From: Microcoleus sp. LEGE 07076
GTDB lineage: Bacteria > Cyanobacteriota > Cyanobacteriia > Cyanobacteriales > Microcoleaceae
Length of the DNA stretch: 63,846 nt
Direction: 5' to 3'
NCBI RefSeq assembly: GCF_015207455.1
Contig: NZ_JADEWV010000006.1
Coordinates: 1-63,846, forward strand
Shown here in pieces: positions 63,228 through 63,846 of the stretch. Under the pieces are notes generated by a model that was given only the letters and a program-made list of their open reading frames with translations, had not been told where the DNA came from and did not search any database. Each line of letters starts with the position of its first letter. The first letter of the stretch is position 1. Made by a program: the position numbers and the translations under genes.

Positions 63228-63846
63228 CCACATTCCTAGCACCGATCGCGGCAATATTTTAGTAGTTGACGACACCCCAGCTAATTTGCGGCTGCTAGCT
63301 GGAATTTTGAATGGGAAGGGCTATAAAGTCCGCCCCGTACCTAGCGGCGAATTAGCACTTTCTGCTGCCAAAGGTATGCCGCCCGACTTGATTTTGCTGG
63401 ATATTATGATGCCAGAAATGAACGGGTATGAAGTTTGCGAAAAAATCAAAGCTGACGAACGCACCCGCGACATTCCGGTGATTTTCATTAGCGCGATTAA
63501 TGACGTACTCGATAAGGTCAAAGCCTTTGCTGTCGGCGGAGTAGATTATATTACCAAACCCTTTCAAATGGAAGAGGTTCTAGTTAGGGTAGAAACCCAT
63601 TTGGCCATGTGCCAGTTGCGGAAAAAGCTCCAACAAAAAAATGATGAACTCACAGTCACTTTAGACGAACTGCACGCAACTCAGCATCAATTAGTTCAAT
63701 CCGAAAAAATGGCAGCATTGGGGCAACTGATTGCCGGGATTGCTCACGAAATCAATACGCCGCTGGGAGCGATTCGATCGTCTATTGGCAATATTACCAA
63801 CTTTTTGGATAACAATCTCGAAACTTTGCCAGTTTTTTTCAAAGAA
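63220..63846 (+). CDS. Response regulator with histidine kinase module, truncated by window end
   Basis: At least 209 codons, no stop within the window. ATG at 63220 overlaps the stop of the hybrid kinase by 8 bp, so the two are coupled. Receiver domain about 11-130: D17-D18 pocket, phospho-acceptor D61 (LLDIMMPEMNG), K near YITKPFQ. A coiled linker leads to a HisKA domain with GIAHEINTPLGAI (His near residue 175). The HATPase domain should lie beyond the end. It probably takes phosphate from the preceding kinase. Confidence 0.9.
   Translation, partial: MNNHIPSTDRGNILVVDDTPANLRLLAGILNGKGYKVRPVPSGELALSAAKGMPPDLILLDIMMPEMNGYEVCEKIKADERTRDIPVIFISAINDVLDKVKAFAVGGVDYITKPFQMEEVLVRVETHLAMCQLRKKLQQKNDELTVTLDELHATQHQLVQSEKMAALGQLIAGIAHEINTPLGAIRSSIGNITNFLDNNLETLPVFFKE

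Overview
The window looks like a chromosomal segment of a filamentous, non-heterocystous cyanobacterium of the Microcoleus/Oscillatoria type. The phylum is well supported: a complete kaiA-kaiB-kaiC clock cluster, a plant-type [2Fe-2S] ferredoxin, a cyanobacterial-type biliverdin reductase, a VKOR-thioredoxin fusion, very frequent HIP1-type GCGATCGC octamers and abundant short heptamer repeats. The genus is an inference from repeat style and general protein resemblance.

Layout. 1-13445 holds mostly household and envelope genes: VKOR-Trx, a CHASE2-PAS-GGDEF cyclase, a clan AA aspartic protease, a pentapeptide-repeat membrane protein, a decayed PIG-V-like glycosyltransferase, TenA, a GtrB-like GT2, a GST, an EamA transporter, BvdR and PetF. 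13671-20522 is an accessory block. After a SpoIID/LytB protein and a 157-bp tandem repeat come a minus-strand HTH/NB-ARC ATPase, a divergent intergenic region with CCTACT motifs phased at about 10 bp, and a plus-strand cassette. The cassette encodes an exported double-glycine-like small protein, a stand-alone C39 peptidase and an outer-membrane beta-barrel protein whose start overlaps the peptidase stop. An overlapping pair of small unknown genes follows. I consider this cassette the most likely undescribed system here: a periplasmic maturation/export route assembled without an ABC transporter.

20961-23848 has an M20 amidohydrolase and a GT87-like glycosyltransferase. 23869-28883 is a small defence island: an XRE regulator with a palindrome and a good promoter facing a 77-aa gene, a three-gene McrBC/LlaJI-like restriction operon and a VapBC toxin-antitoxin pair. 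29166-40120 carries aspS, a helical repeat protein, a macro-domain protein, crcB, a NitT/TauT-like ABC transporter with a fused permease plus a family 3 binding protein, and mgtE. 40251-43378 has a membrane protein with a C-terminal Myb/SANT-like domain and a ParM/ParR-like actin pair. 43784-55357 has ftsH, pepP, a PAS-rich histidine kinase with a linked response-regulator kinase, gmhB, an LRR protein, a family 9 glycosyltransferase and ispD.

55358-63846 is the clock and signalling region: kaiA with no ATG at its start, kaiB, kaiC with the phosphorylation pair at exactly S431/T432, tRNA-Arg(CCG), a hybrid histidine kinase and a truncated response-regulator/kinase that runs off the window end. 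Intergenic space is dominated by heptamer tracts, palindromes with the core GGTGCGTCGC, and GAAACCGGGTTTC palindromes. Several of these abut or enter coding sequences.
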